Source: Neobacillus sp. DY30
GTDB taxonomy: Bacteria; Bacillota; Bacilli; Bacillales; Cytobacillaceae
Direction of reading: 5' to 3'
DNA length: 64,000 bases
NCBI RefSeq assembly: GCF_030123065.1
Contig: NZ_CP126093.1
Location: 4,036,001-4,100,000, forward strand
The first letter of the stretch is position 1. Every line of letters starts with the position of its first letter. The translations under genes and the position numbers were made by a program. Below the pieces are notes generated by a model. It was given only the letters and a program-made list of their open reading frames with translations, was not told where the DNA came from and did not search any database. Below, in pieces: positions 17,930-26,360 of this stretch.

Positions 17930-19618
17930 TTAAAGCTTTCTCGGTTTGAATGCATCTGCTGCACCTGGAGGTCCTCCAAATGGTTTAGCCATTGGTCCGA
18001 CAGCTTCCATATCAACCACAATCATCGTAGGTTTTTTAGTACCAACTGCATTTTCAAGTGCGGATACAAATTCATCGGGAGAGCCGATTCTCGTGGAATC
18101 AAACCCAAAAGATTGACCTAACATTACAAAATCAGGACTTAAGAGGTCGACTGCAACTTGCCGGCCATATGCAGCGTCTTGAATATTCCGGAGCACCCCG
18201 TAGCCAGCATCATCGAAAAGTACCACGATTAATGGTAAGTTTTCTTGAGCGGCTGTTGCCATTTCGCCGACATTCACCATAAATCCGCCATCACCCGCCA
18301 TCAACACTACTTGCCGGTCTTTGAAAGCCACTTGTGCGCCAATGGCAGTAGGTAACCCCTGACCAATTCCTCCCCCAGATGCATGGATAGATGTACGAGG
18401 TTCATAAATTTCAAATAATCGGCTTCCCCACACATTTGCTTGGACGGTTACGTCACGAACTAATATAGTATCTCGTGGCAATACTTTTCGCATGCCATCT
18501 AGAATTTGTTCATATGGACCAAGGGTTGCTCGTAACGCTGCCCGCAATTCCTGACGAACCGATTGGACTTCATCTAGATAAGCTGGGTCAGGCTGTAATT
18601 CTTTTTTAGATAGTTCTTGAATGATTGTATGCAGGATTTGCTTGGCATCCCCTACTAACCCATTGGTAACTTCATAGTTTCGATTAATCGCTTGCCAATC
18701 TGCATCAATAGCAATATGTTCTTTCGGAACAGTTACTTTCCAGTTCGCCGTTTCATTTCCTCTAAATCTTACACCAATACTGATTAATAAATCAGAACTC
18801 TTTAATAACTTTTTCGTTAACTCATATGCAGCAAAGTGACCGATACACTGAGGGTGATCCTCTGGTATACTTCCTTTACCTGATTGACTTGTAATAACTG
18901 CTGCACCAATCAATTCTGCTAATTGCTTCACTTCCTGTGACGCGTCTGCACTAATGACCCCTCCACCTGCCCAAATAACAGGTCGGCTAGCATTAGTGAT
19001 TTTGGATACAATTTCTTTGGGTAAATCTAAAGCTAAATGATTCGTTTGAACTGCGAATCTGACTTCTTCAATAGGCTGATTTGGAATAATTGCAGATTGA
19101 AAATCTATGGGAATTTCAAGTGAAACTGGTCCAGACGGAGCTGCTAATGCATCTTGAATCGCTTGTCTAACTACAGCAGCTGTTTGCTCTGGTTTTCTTA
19201 AACGAATTGCCTTTTTACAGGCTCCTTCCATCATCGACAACTGATCCTTACATTCGTGAATATACCCTCTTCCCGTACCTAAATAAGGGGAGGCCACTTC
19301 ACCCGTTAAATGCAGGACAGGTACGCCTGCTGCCCAAGCCTCAATAAGTGAACCTGCCGCATTTCCAGCACCTGTCCCCGTACTAGTAATAACTACACCC
19401 AATTTACTTGTGGCACGGGCATACCCATCAGCCATATTTACCGCACCGCTTTCACCGCGCGAACAAACGAGGTGAATGCTTCCTTCACGAAGAATTGCAT
19501 CATAAATCGGCATGTTATGGATGCTGACAATACCGAAAGCTGTGGTTACACCTGCTCGGACTAATTCTTGAACAATAGCATCTGCCGTTGTAAATTCCAT
19601 TTGAACTTGTGGACTCAT
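17930..19618 (-). CDS. Thiamine-diphosphate enzyme (acetolactate synthase/decarboxylase-like)
   Basis: 562 residues with the three domains of the acetolactate synthase/benzoylformate decarboxylase superfamily. The activating Glu is Glu56 (RGESGAVNMADGYAR). The ThDP/Mg motif begins MAGDGGFMVN and ends VLFDDAGYG, where Asp takes the usual Asn position. The normal GxPG loop near residue 30 is replaced by GIVSIHN. Together these point to a 2-oxo-acid decarboxylase or lyase rather than to branched-chain biosynthesis; there is no ilvN or ilvC nearby. It would hand an aldehyde to the adjacent aldehyde dehydrogenase. Substrate unknown. Confidence 0.85.
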   Translation of the reverse strand: MSPQVQMEFTTADAIVQELVRAGVTTAFGIVSIHNMPIYDAILREGSIHLVCSRGESGAVNMADGYARATSKLGVVITSTGTGAGNAAGSLIEAWAAGVPVLHLTGEVASPYLGTGRGYIHECKDQLSMMEGACKKAIRLRKPEQTAAVVRQAIQDALAAPSGPVSLEIPIDFQSAIIPNQPIEEVRFAVQTNHLALDLPKEIVSKITNASRPVIWAGGGVISADASQEVKQLAELIGAAVITSQSGKGSIPEDHPQCIGHFAAYELTKKLLKSSDLLISIGVRFRGNETANWKVTVPKEHIAIDADWQAINRNYEVTNGLVGDAKQILHTIIQELSKKELQPDPAYLDEVQSVRQELRAALRATLGPYEQILDGMRKVLPRDTILVRDVTVQANVWGSRLFEIYEPRTSIHASGGGIGQGLPTAIGAQVAFKDRQVVLMAGDGGFMVNVGEMATAAQENLPLIVVLFDDAGYGVLRNIQDAAYGRQVAVDLLSPDFVMLGQSFGFDSTRIGSPDEFVSALENAVGTKKPTMIVVDMEAVGPMAKPFGGPPGAADAFKPRKL

Positions 19619-19642
19619 TATTTACTCCTGCCTTTATTCGTA

Positions 19643-20434
19643 TTATAGTGCTTTCCCGAGCGCTCCCGCCGTTTCTATAGTAGAACCCGATACATAGCTT
19701 GCTTGTTTAGAGGCTAAAAAGATAATGACACTGGCAACCTCTTCAGCTTCCCCAACACGCCCTAATGGTATATTCCGCTTCTTTGCTAAATCAGCATAAT
19801 ACTGTTCTGGATCCATATCTGGAGCATTTTTCATTCTCCTACGCTCCCATTGGTCAGTTCGTATCAATCCTAGGCTGACTGAGTTTACTAGAATATTATC
19901 AGCTGCAAGCTCTTGAGAAAGGGTTTTACTTAAATTTAATAGGCCAGCTCTCGTAGCTGCTGTCGCAATCATATGACGTTCAGGCTCTTTGGCCAGCGTT
20001 GCGTTAATATTAATAATTCTTCCTCCGCCTCTTTTAACAAGGTACGGATGAGCTGCTTTTACAGCATAAATGATGGCAAAGTATTTTAATTGAATTTGCT
20101 CCATCCATTGTTCGTCGCTGACATCAAAAAAGTAGCCCATTACACTTTGACCAGCAGAATTTACTAATATATCAATGCCATCAAAGTAAGCTGCAGCACC
20201 GTTTATAAATGCGTTAACATCATCTTTATTCGTAACATCACAGGTTGCAGCATAGATAGAATCTGCTGACCCAAATTGTAATAAGTTATCAAATGCTTTC
20301 TCTTTTCGCTCGTTATTCCTGCCACAAATTGCTACTTTGGCACCTTCTTGGAGGAACAACTCAGCTGCTTTTAATCCAACACCAGAAGTTCCTCCCATAA
20401 TGACCGCTATTTTGCCTTTTAAACCTAAGTCCAT
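19643..20434 (-). CDS. SDR-fold protein lacking the usual catalytic triad
   Basis: 263 residues. The cofactor motif GGTSGVG (14-20), CGRN and the NSAG motif (92-95) are normal. At the active site the usual Ser is Asn144/Ala145, the Tyr is Thr158 and the Lys is Arg162 (ATAATRAGLLNLSK), so the standard Ser-Tyr-Lys chemistry is absent. From memory a group of SDRs beginning MDLGL share this deviation, so it is probably a real subfamily and not decay; the frame is intact and the ribosome site good. It lies in the operon between the extradiol dioxygenase and ThDP genes. Its function may be a lyase or a non-redox step. Confidence 0.8.
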   Translation of the reverse strand: MDLGLKGKIAVIMGGTSGVGLKAAELFLQEGAKVAICGRNNERKEKAFDNLLQFGSADSIYAATCDVTNKDDVNAFINGAAAYFDGIDILVNSAGQSVMGYFFDVSDEQWMEQIQLKYFAIIYAVKAAHPYLVKRGGGRIININATLAKEPERHMIATAATRAGLLNLSKTLSQELAADNILVNSVSLGLIRTDQWERRRMKNAPDMDPEQYYADLAKKRNIPLGRVGEAEEVASVIIFLASKQASYVSGSTIETAGALGKAL

Positions 20435-20459
20435 TTCGACACCCCTTATTATCTAACCT

Positions 20460-21374
20460 TTAGAGCAGTGCTTTTACGTTTACCCATCCAGGGTCCGGTT
20501 CTCCACCCATTGCTGCTCGTGTTTCTGGCTTTGGAGGTCCAGCAATTCCCCATTGGTCCATCAAATGAGGGACACGCTTCCAAACCCGAGCTCTCCATTC
20601 ACTTTCATCTTCAATCGTCTCTAAATAACAGGTATATTCCATGACAAACTTTGCGGGATCCTGGAAGTAGCAGAAAATATTATTACCAGGGCCATGACGT
20701 CCTGGTCCCCAAATCTCTTGATACCCAGCCTTCCTCACATTGGCAATTCCACGCATAACTTCATCAACAGTATCTACTTCATAGGCTATATGGTTAACTG
20801 AAGCATGTTTATCTTGATTAAATGCAAGTGAATGGTGCTTCCGGTTACAGCGAAGGAAGGACATCTGATGTTCGCTCCAATCGGTAACTTTAAAACCGAT
20901 AATATTGGTATAAAAATCGGTAATCATATCAAGGTCTGCTGTATTCATTACGACATGGTTAAGTTTAACGGGGTCAACATTTTTCTTATTCCAGATGGTT
21001 GTATGCATCTCAACCCATGCAGATAATTCGATACATCGATTCTCGGGATCAACAAACCGCAGACCATAACCTTTTCCTTCTTCATCTAGATAACCAGGGG
21101 CGGCTATGATTTTTACTCCTTTAGAAGCAAGGAATTCTGCCGCTCTATCAACGGCATTTTTATCGACCATACCAAAAGCGATATGGTGCAGGCCTCTCTT
21201 TTCACCTGCATGTAAGCTTAAGATGTGATTTTCAGGGCCGGCGCCACGAAAATATATGGTTTTTTCGTCTTGCGCTACCTTATCTAAGCCCCAAATTGTC
21301 TCATAAAAATTTGCCTGTTCTTGCAGGACTGGGGTTATTAAACCAATATGTCTTAAATGGGTAATACCAACCAT
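20460..21374 (-). CDS. Type I extradiol ring-cleavage dioxygenase
   Basis: 304 residues, two VOC-fold domains. The C-terminal domain carries the Fe(II) ligands His140 (LNHVVMN), His195 (NHIAYEV) and Glu246 (FVMEYTCY); His180/181 and Tyr249 lie where catalytic acid/base residues are expected. It resembles catechol 2,3-dioxygenase and 2,3-dihydroxybiphenyl 1,2-dioxygenase and would open the catechol formed by the dioxygenase/dehydrogenase pair. The start at 21374 follows GGAGG with seven bases; an upstream extension is rejected. The C-terminal tail (about 255-304, Trp/Pro rich) is longer than in BphC. Confidence 0.9.
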   Translation of the reverse strand: MVGITHLRHIGLITPVLQEQANFYETIWGLDKVAQDEKTIYFRGAGPENHILSLHAGEKRGLHHIAFGMVDKNAVDRAAEFLASKGVKIIAAPGYLDEEGKGYGLRFVDPENRCIELSAWVEMHTTIWNKKNVDPVKLNHVVMNTADLDMITDFYTNIIGFKVTDWSEHQMSFLRCNRKHHSLAFNQDKHASVNHIAYEVDTVDEVMRGIANVRKAGYQEIWGPGRHGPGNNIFCYFQDPAKFVMEYTCYLETIEDESEWRARVWKRVPHLMDQWGIAGPPKPETRAAMGGEPDPGWVNVKALL

Positions 21375-21421
21375 GTTTGCGCCTCCATAAATCCTTCTAT
21401 TATTACAACTGTAACATAATA

Positions 21422-21455
21422 GGGATGATCCCAATGAAAGTTAGAGGATCATCCC
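21422..21455 (-). repeat. Perfect inverted repeat between cupin and extradiol genes
   Basis: GGGATGATCC (21422-21431) and GGATCATCCC (21446-21455) form a 10-bp stem with a 14-base loop inside the 109-base gap of the operon. There is no T run, so it may stabilise or process the mRNA, or act as an operator. Confidence 0.6.
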
Positions 21456-21483
21456 CATCAAAGAAGATTTTTTTAAAAAATAT

Positions 21484-22023
21484 TTATTTATTACCGTTGA
21501 TAATTGCTTCTCTTTCTTTCGCACGTTGAATACGTAGCTCTTCAAGCGGGCTGCCTTCTACATAAGTAGGAAGGTTTGGTTTAACGGCTCCAAGCATGAC
21601 TAGCATTAACGCTTCTTCGTCGCCATCGTTGTGGATACCACGGTATACACCTGGAGGTGAGCTAATGCAATCTCTTTCATTTAAGCGAATTTCATGGACT
21701 TCATCTTTCCCTACCTCTTGAATAAGCGCTTTCACACTGCCCTTGAGAATAAAGAAAACCTCTTCAACATCATCATGTAAATGTAATGGACCAATACATC
21801 CAGCCGGAAGAACCATCGTGCTAAGTGTAAAATGTTCTGCCGCAATCACATTTGAGTCATTATTAGCTGTGGCTCCACGGCCGATATATCTCATTTGAGC
21901 TCTTTTGTATCTTGGATCAATTTCTTCTTGAAACTTTAAAACGTTCCAATCTAAAGTACGGTCTTGTAATCTAGCCACATATTTCTTTTCAAACTCTGCT
22001 ACATTAAATTTTTCTTCTGCCAT
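21484..22023 (-). CDS. Cupin-domain protein, first gene of the catabolic operon
   Basis: 179 residues with one cupin barrel. The metal-binding first motif is GPLHLHDDVEEVFFILKG (His, His, Glu) and a second follows near GVYRGIHNDGD (His). Such proteins include small ring-cleaving dioxygenases, isomerases and decarboxylases. As the first gene after the IclR-type operator it is likely catalytic in the pathway. Start at ATG 22023, with AGGAGAG seven or eight bases upstream; a GTG three codons earlier overlaps that site. Confidence 0.85.
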   Translation of the reverse strand: MAEEKFNVAEFEKKYVARLQDRTLDWNVLKFQEEIDPRYKRAQMRYIGRGATANNDSNVIAAEHFTLSTMVLPAGCIGPLHLHDDVEEVFFILKGSVKALIQEVGKDEVHEIRLNERDCISSPPGVYRGIHNDGDEEALMLVMLGAVKPNLPTYVEGSPLEELRIQRAKEREAIINGNK

Positions 22024-22057
22024 CAAAAACACTCTCCTATAAATTTAATTTTTATTT

Positions 22058-22075
22058 TGTTTTAAATATAAAACA
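22058..22075. promoter_or_regulatory. Operator palindrome upstream of catabolic operon
   Basis: TGTTTTAAATATAAAACA: arms TGTTTTA/TAAAACA around a 4-base centre, 35 bases upstream of the cupin start. The identical 18-mer recurs at 23579. Probably bound by one of the two IclR regulators encoded nearby (inference). Confidence 0.7.
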
Positions 22076-22174
22076 TTGTTTTCTTTATAAACCAATTTTA
22101 AATCTCAATACTTTTATTGTCAATTAAAAATATTGAGAAAATTCAGAACAATATTTTATATTGGTAACCGCTTT

Positions 22175-23455
22175 CTAAATAATTACTCTATCAGAATTAA
22201 CTTTAAGACTTCGAACATCAGTGGCTTCTTTTTTTAATGTAAATAGATATGCTGCAAAACCTAAACCTGCTGCCACGATTAACATCACAATCGAAGGTCC
22301 AAAGTCCCCACCTGATAGATCACGAAGCCAGCCCATAATATAGCTTGAAAAACCACCAAGTATGTTCGTGAATCCCATTAAACCTGCAGCACGACCTGCC
22401 GTCGCTGGTGTAGAATATTTTACAATAAATAGATTACTTAAATGGAAAACTCCACCTTGGGTTCCCATTGCTAGTCCCATACAAATTCCTGCTATAACAG
22501 GATGTGGGGCAAGGATGGCCGAGGCTAGAAAAATTGCAGTTAAACTGAATAATATGGTAGCAAGTAAACTTGGCCGCTTCGTTTTGTCCGCTAAATATCC
22601 GCAAGCTAGTACGAAGCATAATGCAAACAGCCAAGATAATGAGGTGATACCAGTCATGGCCTCCCTTGAGAAGTCTTTTGCTTCAACTAAATAGGTCGGG
22701 AGCCAGATACTGATCCCAAAAAATAAAAATGAAGACATAAGCATTCCAAACCAAACAATCCAATAACGATAATCTTGCGTAAAGTTTTGCTTTGGCTTTA
22801 TTTTTTCATTTGGATCGGGAGTGCGAATATACGCTATCTCCTTTGAATCAATAAGGGGATGTTCTTCAGGAGTATCTCTTGTTAAAAATACAAACATAGG
22901 TATGACGATGAAAAGGTTAAATCCAGCTAAAAAGAAAAATGCGGCTTCCCAATGAAAAGTAGCGATTACTAAGCTTAATATTACCGCTCCACAGGCAGGT
23001 CCAAAGTAGTTCCCAGCCAGCCACGAAGATTGAGCTCTTCCAAGTTCGCGATGGTTAAACCAATTGGATATAAATTTTCCACAGACAGGAATCATCATCC
23101 CTTCACCAAATCCTAGAATCACACGGCTTACAAGAAACATCTCATAGGAAGTTGCCATCCCGCCAAATATCATCGTGAGTGTCCAAACACAGAGACCCAT
23201 GATAGCTGTTTTTCTAGCCCCTAATCTATCAATAATAAAGCCCCAAAATAGATTTGAGAAAGCATAGGCAACTGTAAAGATGAATGTGATGAACCCTATT
23301 TTAGCATTTTTATCTTCACCAGTTAAACCTAGGTCTGCTAAGAAGGTTGGATCCGTTTGGATTACTGAAATACCTAACTTATCAATTTGTCCAAAAAACC
23401 AAAAGAAAAAGATTGGAATTGCAATATATAACCACCTTTTGTTGCCCTTTAACAT
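22175..23455 (-). CDS. MFS transporter, anion:cation symporter type
   Basis: 426 residues with 12 predicted membrane segments. The MFS signature between segments 2 and 3 is GFIIDRLGARKTAIMG; RVILGFGEGMMIPV in segment 4 is typical of the ACS family (GudP, phthalate, 4-hydroxyphenylacetate and hexuronate importers). It is therefore a likely importer of the organic acid degraded by this cluster. It forms its own transcript from the 23.5-kb region, where an operator-like palindrome covers the probable -10. GGGGG precedes the ATG. Confidence 0.88.
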   Translation of the reverse strand: MLKGNKRWLYIAIPIFFFWFFGQIDKLGISVIQTDPTFLADLGLTGEDKNAKIGFITFIFTVAYAFSNLFWGFIIDRLGARKTAIMGLCVWTLTMIFGGMATSYEMFLVSRVILGFGEGMMIPVCGKFISNWFNHRELGRAQSSWLAGNYFGPACGAVILSLVIATFHWEAAFFFLAGFNLFIVIPMFVFLTRDTPEEHPLIDSKEIAYIRTPDPNEKIKPKQNFTQDYRYWIVWFGMLMSSFLFFGISIWLPTYLVEAKDFSREAMTGITSLSWLFALCFVLACGYLADKTKRPSLLATILFSLTAIFLASAILAPHPVIAGICMGLAMGTQGGVFHLSNLFIVKYSTPATAGRAAGLMGFTNILGGFSSYIMGWLRDLSGGDFGPSIVMLIVAAGLGFAAYLFTLKKEATDVRSLKVNSDRVII

Positions 23456-23478
23456 AGATTTCCCCCTTGCCTAAGTTT

Positions 23479-23496
23479 TGTTTTATATAGGAAACA
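23479..23496. promoter_or_regulatory. Operator-like palindrome at the MFS promoter
   Basis: TGTTTTATATAGGAAACA, the same dyad as at 22058 with two changes in one arm, 24 bases upstream of the MFS start. On the minus strand it contains a TATATA that could be the -10. It is flanked by AAACACCGTTT, also found beside the site at 25288. Confidence 0.6.
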
Positions 23497-23578
23497 CCGT
23501 TTTTCCTTATCTTAATTTTAAAGTTACAAGAATATTATGTCAATACAAAATGAATAAATTGTTTTATTATTAAAATTA

Positions 23579-23596
23579 TGTTTTAAATATAAAACA
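23579..23596. promoter_or_regulatory. Second operator palindrome upstream of MFS gene
   Basis: TGTTTTAAATATAAAACA, identical to 22058-22075, centred 100 bases from the site at 23479. Two spaced sites on one promoter suggest cooperative or looping control (inference). Confidence 0.7.
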
Positions 23597-23612
23597 CATT
23601 TAGATTAAAGCA

Positions 23613-23637
23613 CAAAAAAAAACTTGCATTTGCAAGC
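23613..23637 (-). terminator. Terminator after the first iclR gene
   Basis: Minus-strand GGCTTGCA-AA-TGCAAG followed by nine T, 14 bases after the IclR stop codon. Confidence 0.85.
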
Positions 23638-23650
23638 CTTTTCTACTTAT

Positions 23651-24439
23651 TTAATTTTTCATTTGATAGCCCATATAACTAGACAATTTAGCTGATGTTT
23701 CTAATACCCTTGGCAATGCAACCTTTTCAATAAACTCATTGTGGAATGTATTTTCAGTAGCGACTACATTAACAGCTGCCAATACTTTTCCTGAGCGATC
23801 AAATATTGGTGCTGCGACTGATTGAATCCCTAACGTTAATTCTCCTTTAGTAATCGCATAACCTTTGTTACGAATCTCTTCTAATTCTTCTTGTAGACCC
23901 AGGAAATCGGTTTGAGTCCTATCTGTATATGGTTTTAGATTTGATCCATATAAAACCATATTTAAATTCTCCTTCGATTGGTATGCAAGCTGTACCTTCC
24001 CATTTGCCGTTGCATGAGCGGGGAGTCTAAGCCCAATATTCACATTAATGGCTGAAATGCCTCTTACAGGGGCGCTCCCTACATAAACAACTTCATGCCC
24101 ATCCAATATCGACAGATGACAGGAAGCTCCTGTTTCATCTCTTAAGCTTTCAATATATGGCTGAGTAATTTCTGGAAGCCTTAAACTGCTTAAATATGAA
24201 AATCCTATTTCTAAAACTTTAGGAGTTAAACTGTATCGCTTAGTAGCTTCATCTTGAGCTAGGTATCCAAGTGATTGAAGAGTAAATAATAACCTAAATG
24301 GTACTGTGCGACTTACGTTTAATTCTTTTGCAATTTCAACCAATGATAATGTCGGGCGGTCTTCACCAAACAACTTTAATATTTCTAATCCTCTAACTAA
24401 CGCATTGGCATTATAACGTTCCTTATCTTCCTTTGTCAT
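23651..24439 (-). CDS. IclR family transcriptional regulator 1
   Basis: 262 residues. An N-terminal winged helix (residues 10-70, SLVEIAKELNVSRTVPFRLLFTL) is followed by the IclR effector domain (80-250) with RLPAHATANGK and GELTLGIQSVAAPIFDRSGK. IclR proteins bind small organic acids and act as repressors or activators of aromatic-acid pathways. It lies 39 bases after the alpha/beta hydrolase gene on the same strand, so it is likely co-transcribed with it. About 55-60% identical by eye to the second IclR protein at 25500. GGGAGGTG precedes the start. Confidence 0.92.
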   Translation of the reverse strand: MTKEDKERYNANALVRGLEILKLFGEDRPTLSLVEIAKELNVSRTVPFRLLFTLQSLGYLAQDEATKRYSLTPKVLEIGFSYLSSLRLPEITQPYIESLRDETGASCHLSILDGHEVVYVGSAPVRGISAINVNIGLRLPAHATANGKVQLAYQSKENLNMVLYGSNLKPYTDRTQTDFLGLQEELEEIRNKGYAITKGELTLGIQSVAAPIFDRSGKVLAAVNVVATENTFHNEFIEKVALPRVLETSAKLSSYMGYQMKN

Positions 24440-24478
24440 AAGTTCTACACCTCCCTTAACGGTTCTAAATCCTGCAAA

Positions 24479-25264
24479 TTATTTAAGAAAATCCAGGACA
24501 ATTTTATTAAAGTTGTTTGGATCTTCTTGATAACATAAATGTCCTGTACCTGGTATGATTTCGAACACAGAATTTTTCAAATGACTATGGAAAATCTCTG
24601 ACTCACTCACAGGGGTTACCTTATCCAATTCTCCACAAATGACTAGTGTCCTTGTCATAATAGAGGACAACATATTCATTTGGTCTAGATGAAAGAGAGA
24701 ATATGCCACTGAGCGATATCCCATTGGTCTTACTTGAGACATGATTCTTTCCGCTTCCTTCTTTACTTCAGGGTCAGGATTAGGAGACAAAAGTTCCTTC
24801 ACTCTTTTTGCAGCAATTTCCTTTGGGTCTAATGTATCAATATTATGTAGACGTGCTGCTAATTTATTTTGGTTTTCTTCAACACTTAACGCGGCTGCCC
24901 CTCTAGTTGCATCTGAGATGATTAGTCTGTCCACCTTATCAGGAAAACGATAACATAAATCAAGTGCAATCGCAGAGCCCATTGAATGTCCTAAAAGAGT
25001 TACAGATTTATAGTTTAGGGCTTCGATAAAGCCTTTTAAAACATCTGCAAACTGCCTAAACTCTCTCAATTCCTCTTTAGGGTCTGAACTTTTTCCATAT
25101 CCAGGTGCGTCCCAAGCGATGACCGTATAACGGTCACTTAGCCCTGCTAATTGTTTTTTCCAGGATTGAGAGTTGTTCCCCATCCCATGGAGAATGATGA
25201 TCGGTTTTCCATTACCTTCTATCTCATAATGAATGGATAAGTCCTGTACCGATAGATATGGCAT
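24479..25264 (-). CDS. Alpha/beta hydrolase, meta-cleavage product hydrolase-like
   Basis: 261 residues. The oxyanion segment is LHGMGNNSQSW, the nucleophile Ser is in GHSMGSA, the acid Asp in CGELDKVTP and the base His in GTGHLCYQED. This arrangement is shared with C-C hydrolases such as BphD/MhpC, which cut the product of extradiol cleavage, and with esterases; the pathway context favours the former. AGGAGG lies six bases before the ATG, and an operator-like palindrome lies 24 bases upstream. Probably co-transcribed with the IclR gene behind it. Confidence 0.85.
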   Translation of the reverse strand: MPYLSVQDLSIHYEIEGNGKPIIILHGMGNNSQSWKKQLAGLSDRYTVIAWDAPGYGKSSDPKEELREFRQFADVLKGFIEALNYKSVTLLGHSMGSAIALDLCYRFPDKVDRLIISDATRGAAALSVEENQNKLAARLHNIDTLDPKEIAAKRVKELLSPNPDPEVKKEAERIMSQVRPMGYRSVAYSLFHLDQMNMLSSIMTRTLVICGELDKVTPVSESEIFHSHLKNSVFEIIPGTGHLCYQEDPNNFNKIVLDFLK

Positions 25265-25287
25265 ATACTACCTCCTGAACATATTTA

Positions 25288-25305
25288 TGTTTTTTCTACA
25301 AAACA
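25288..25305. promoter_or_regulatory. Operator-like palindrome upstream of hydrolase-iclR transcript
   Basis: TGTTTTTTCTACAAAACA: arms TGTTTT/AAAACA, spacing as in the other sites, followed by CACCGTTT as at 23479. Confidence 0.6.
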
Positions 25306-25404
25306 CCGTTTCACTTTTACATAATATAATATTTTATCAATTAGTCAATGGAATTTTCTGATTAATTGATATTTCAAACAAATTTCCCTATTTGTAATAA
25401 GGCG

Positions 25405-25433
25405 TTGACTAGGAAAATGTTGTATACTATTAA
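25405..25433 (+). promoter_or_regulatory. Probable promoter of second iclR gene
   Basis: TTGACT, 17 bases, TATTAA. Two direct copies of AACGAATC lie just downstream, 20 bases apart (from about 25432), and could be an autoregulatory site. Confidence 0.45.
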
Positions 25434-25499
25434 CGAATCTTTTAATTAACTAACGAATCCATTTGTCTCAACTACTGTTTTACTAGGAGTGATATCTAT

Positions 25500-26288
25500 A
25501 TGTCTGAAGATAAAAATGATCGATATTTATCCAATTCCCTTGTTAGGGGATTAGAAATACTAAAGATGTTCAATGGAGACATGCCTACTCTTTCTCTATC
25601 TGAAATTGCGAATAAACTTAATGTTAGTAGGACAACTCCATACCGTATCTTGTTCACCCTTCAATCCTTAGGGTATATTCGCCAGGATGAATTAACGAAA
25701 AGATATGAACTGACACCTAAAGTTCTTGAACTGGGGTTCACCTATTTGAATACAATGCCTTTGTTAGATTTAGCACGACCTTATTTAGAAGAACTCAGAG
25801 ACGAAACTGGGTTATCAACACATCTCGGAATACTTGAAGGCAATGAAGTAGCTTATATCGCTAGAGTTCCTGGGAAAGGTGTATCTACTGTCAATGTTAC
25901 CGTTGGTTCAAGGCTTCCTGCACATGCTACTGCTTTAGGGAAAGTATTGCTTGCATTTCAAAAAGAAGAAAAGCTATCTGCTATGCTTAACGGGAATGAA
26001 TTAAAATCCTATACAGGCAAGACAAAAACACAATTACTTGCCCTGGAAAATGAATTAAGAGAAATTAAGGAAAAAGGATATTCTACAAGCGATGAAGAAT
26101 TTGAAAACGGGATTTTTTCTGTTGCAGCTCCAATTTTAAATAAACAGGGTCATATCATTGCTGCAATCAATGTTGTAGCACCTGTCGCCGTCTGTAAAGG
26201 TGATTTTATTACAGAAACCGTTATTCCTGCATTGCTAAGACATGCGGACAAACTATCTTCCTATTCTGGTTATCACCAACATAGTTAG
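25500..26288 (+). CDS. IclR family transcriptional regulator 2
   Basis: 262 residues, same architecture as its neighbour at 23651: winged helix (SLSEIANKLNVSRTTPYRILFTL) then effector domain with RLPAHATALGK. The two share long identical runs such as LFTLQSLGY and LTPKVLE, so they are recent paralogues. It is transcribed divergently from the hydrolase. The recognition helices differ in only a few residues, so both may bind the same TGTTTT-N6-AAAACA operator. AGGAG precedes the start. Which of the two senses the pathway substrate cannot be seen. Confidence 0.92.
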   Translation: MSEDKNDRYLSNSLVRGLEILKMFNGDMPTLSLSEIANKLNVSRTTPYRILFTLQSLGYIRQDELTKRYELTPKVLELGFTYLNTMPLLDLARPYLEELRDETGLSTHLGILEGNEVAYIARVPGKGVSTVNVTVGSRLPAHATALGKVLLAFQKEEKLSAMLNGNELKSYTGKTKTQLLALENELREIKEKGYSTSDEEFENGIFSVAAPILNKQGHIIAAINVVAPVAVCKGDFITETVIPALLRHADKLSSYSGYHQHS

Positions 26289-26296
26289 GCGTGGCA

Positions 26297-26360
26297 GGGG
26301 AAATCGATATTCCTACATTAATAGAAAGAATGCGGAATGTTTATCGATATCCCCTCTTTT
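26297..26360 (+). terminator. Terminator between iclR2 and ABC operon
   Basis: GGGGAAATCGATA and TATCGATATCCCC pair (one mismatch) around a loop of about 30 bases and are followed by TCTTTT. It also ends at the stop of the convergent permease gene. Confidence 0.7.
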
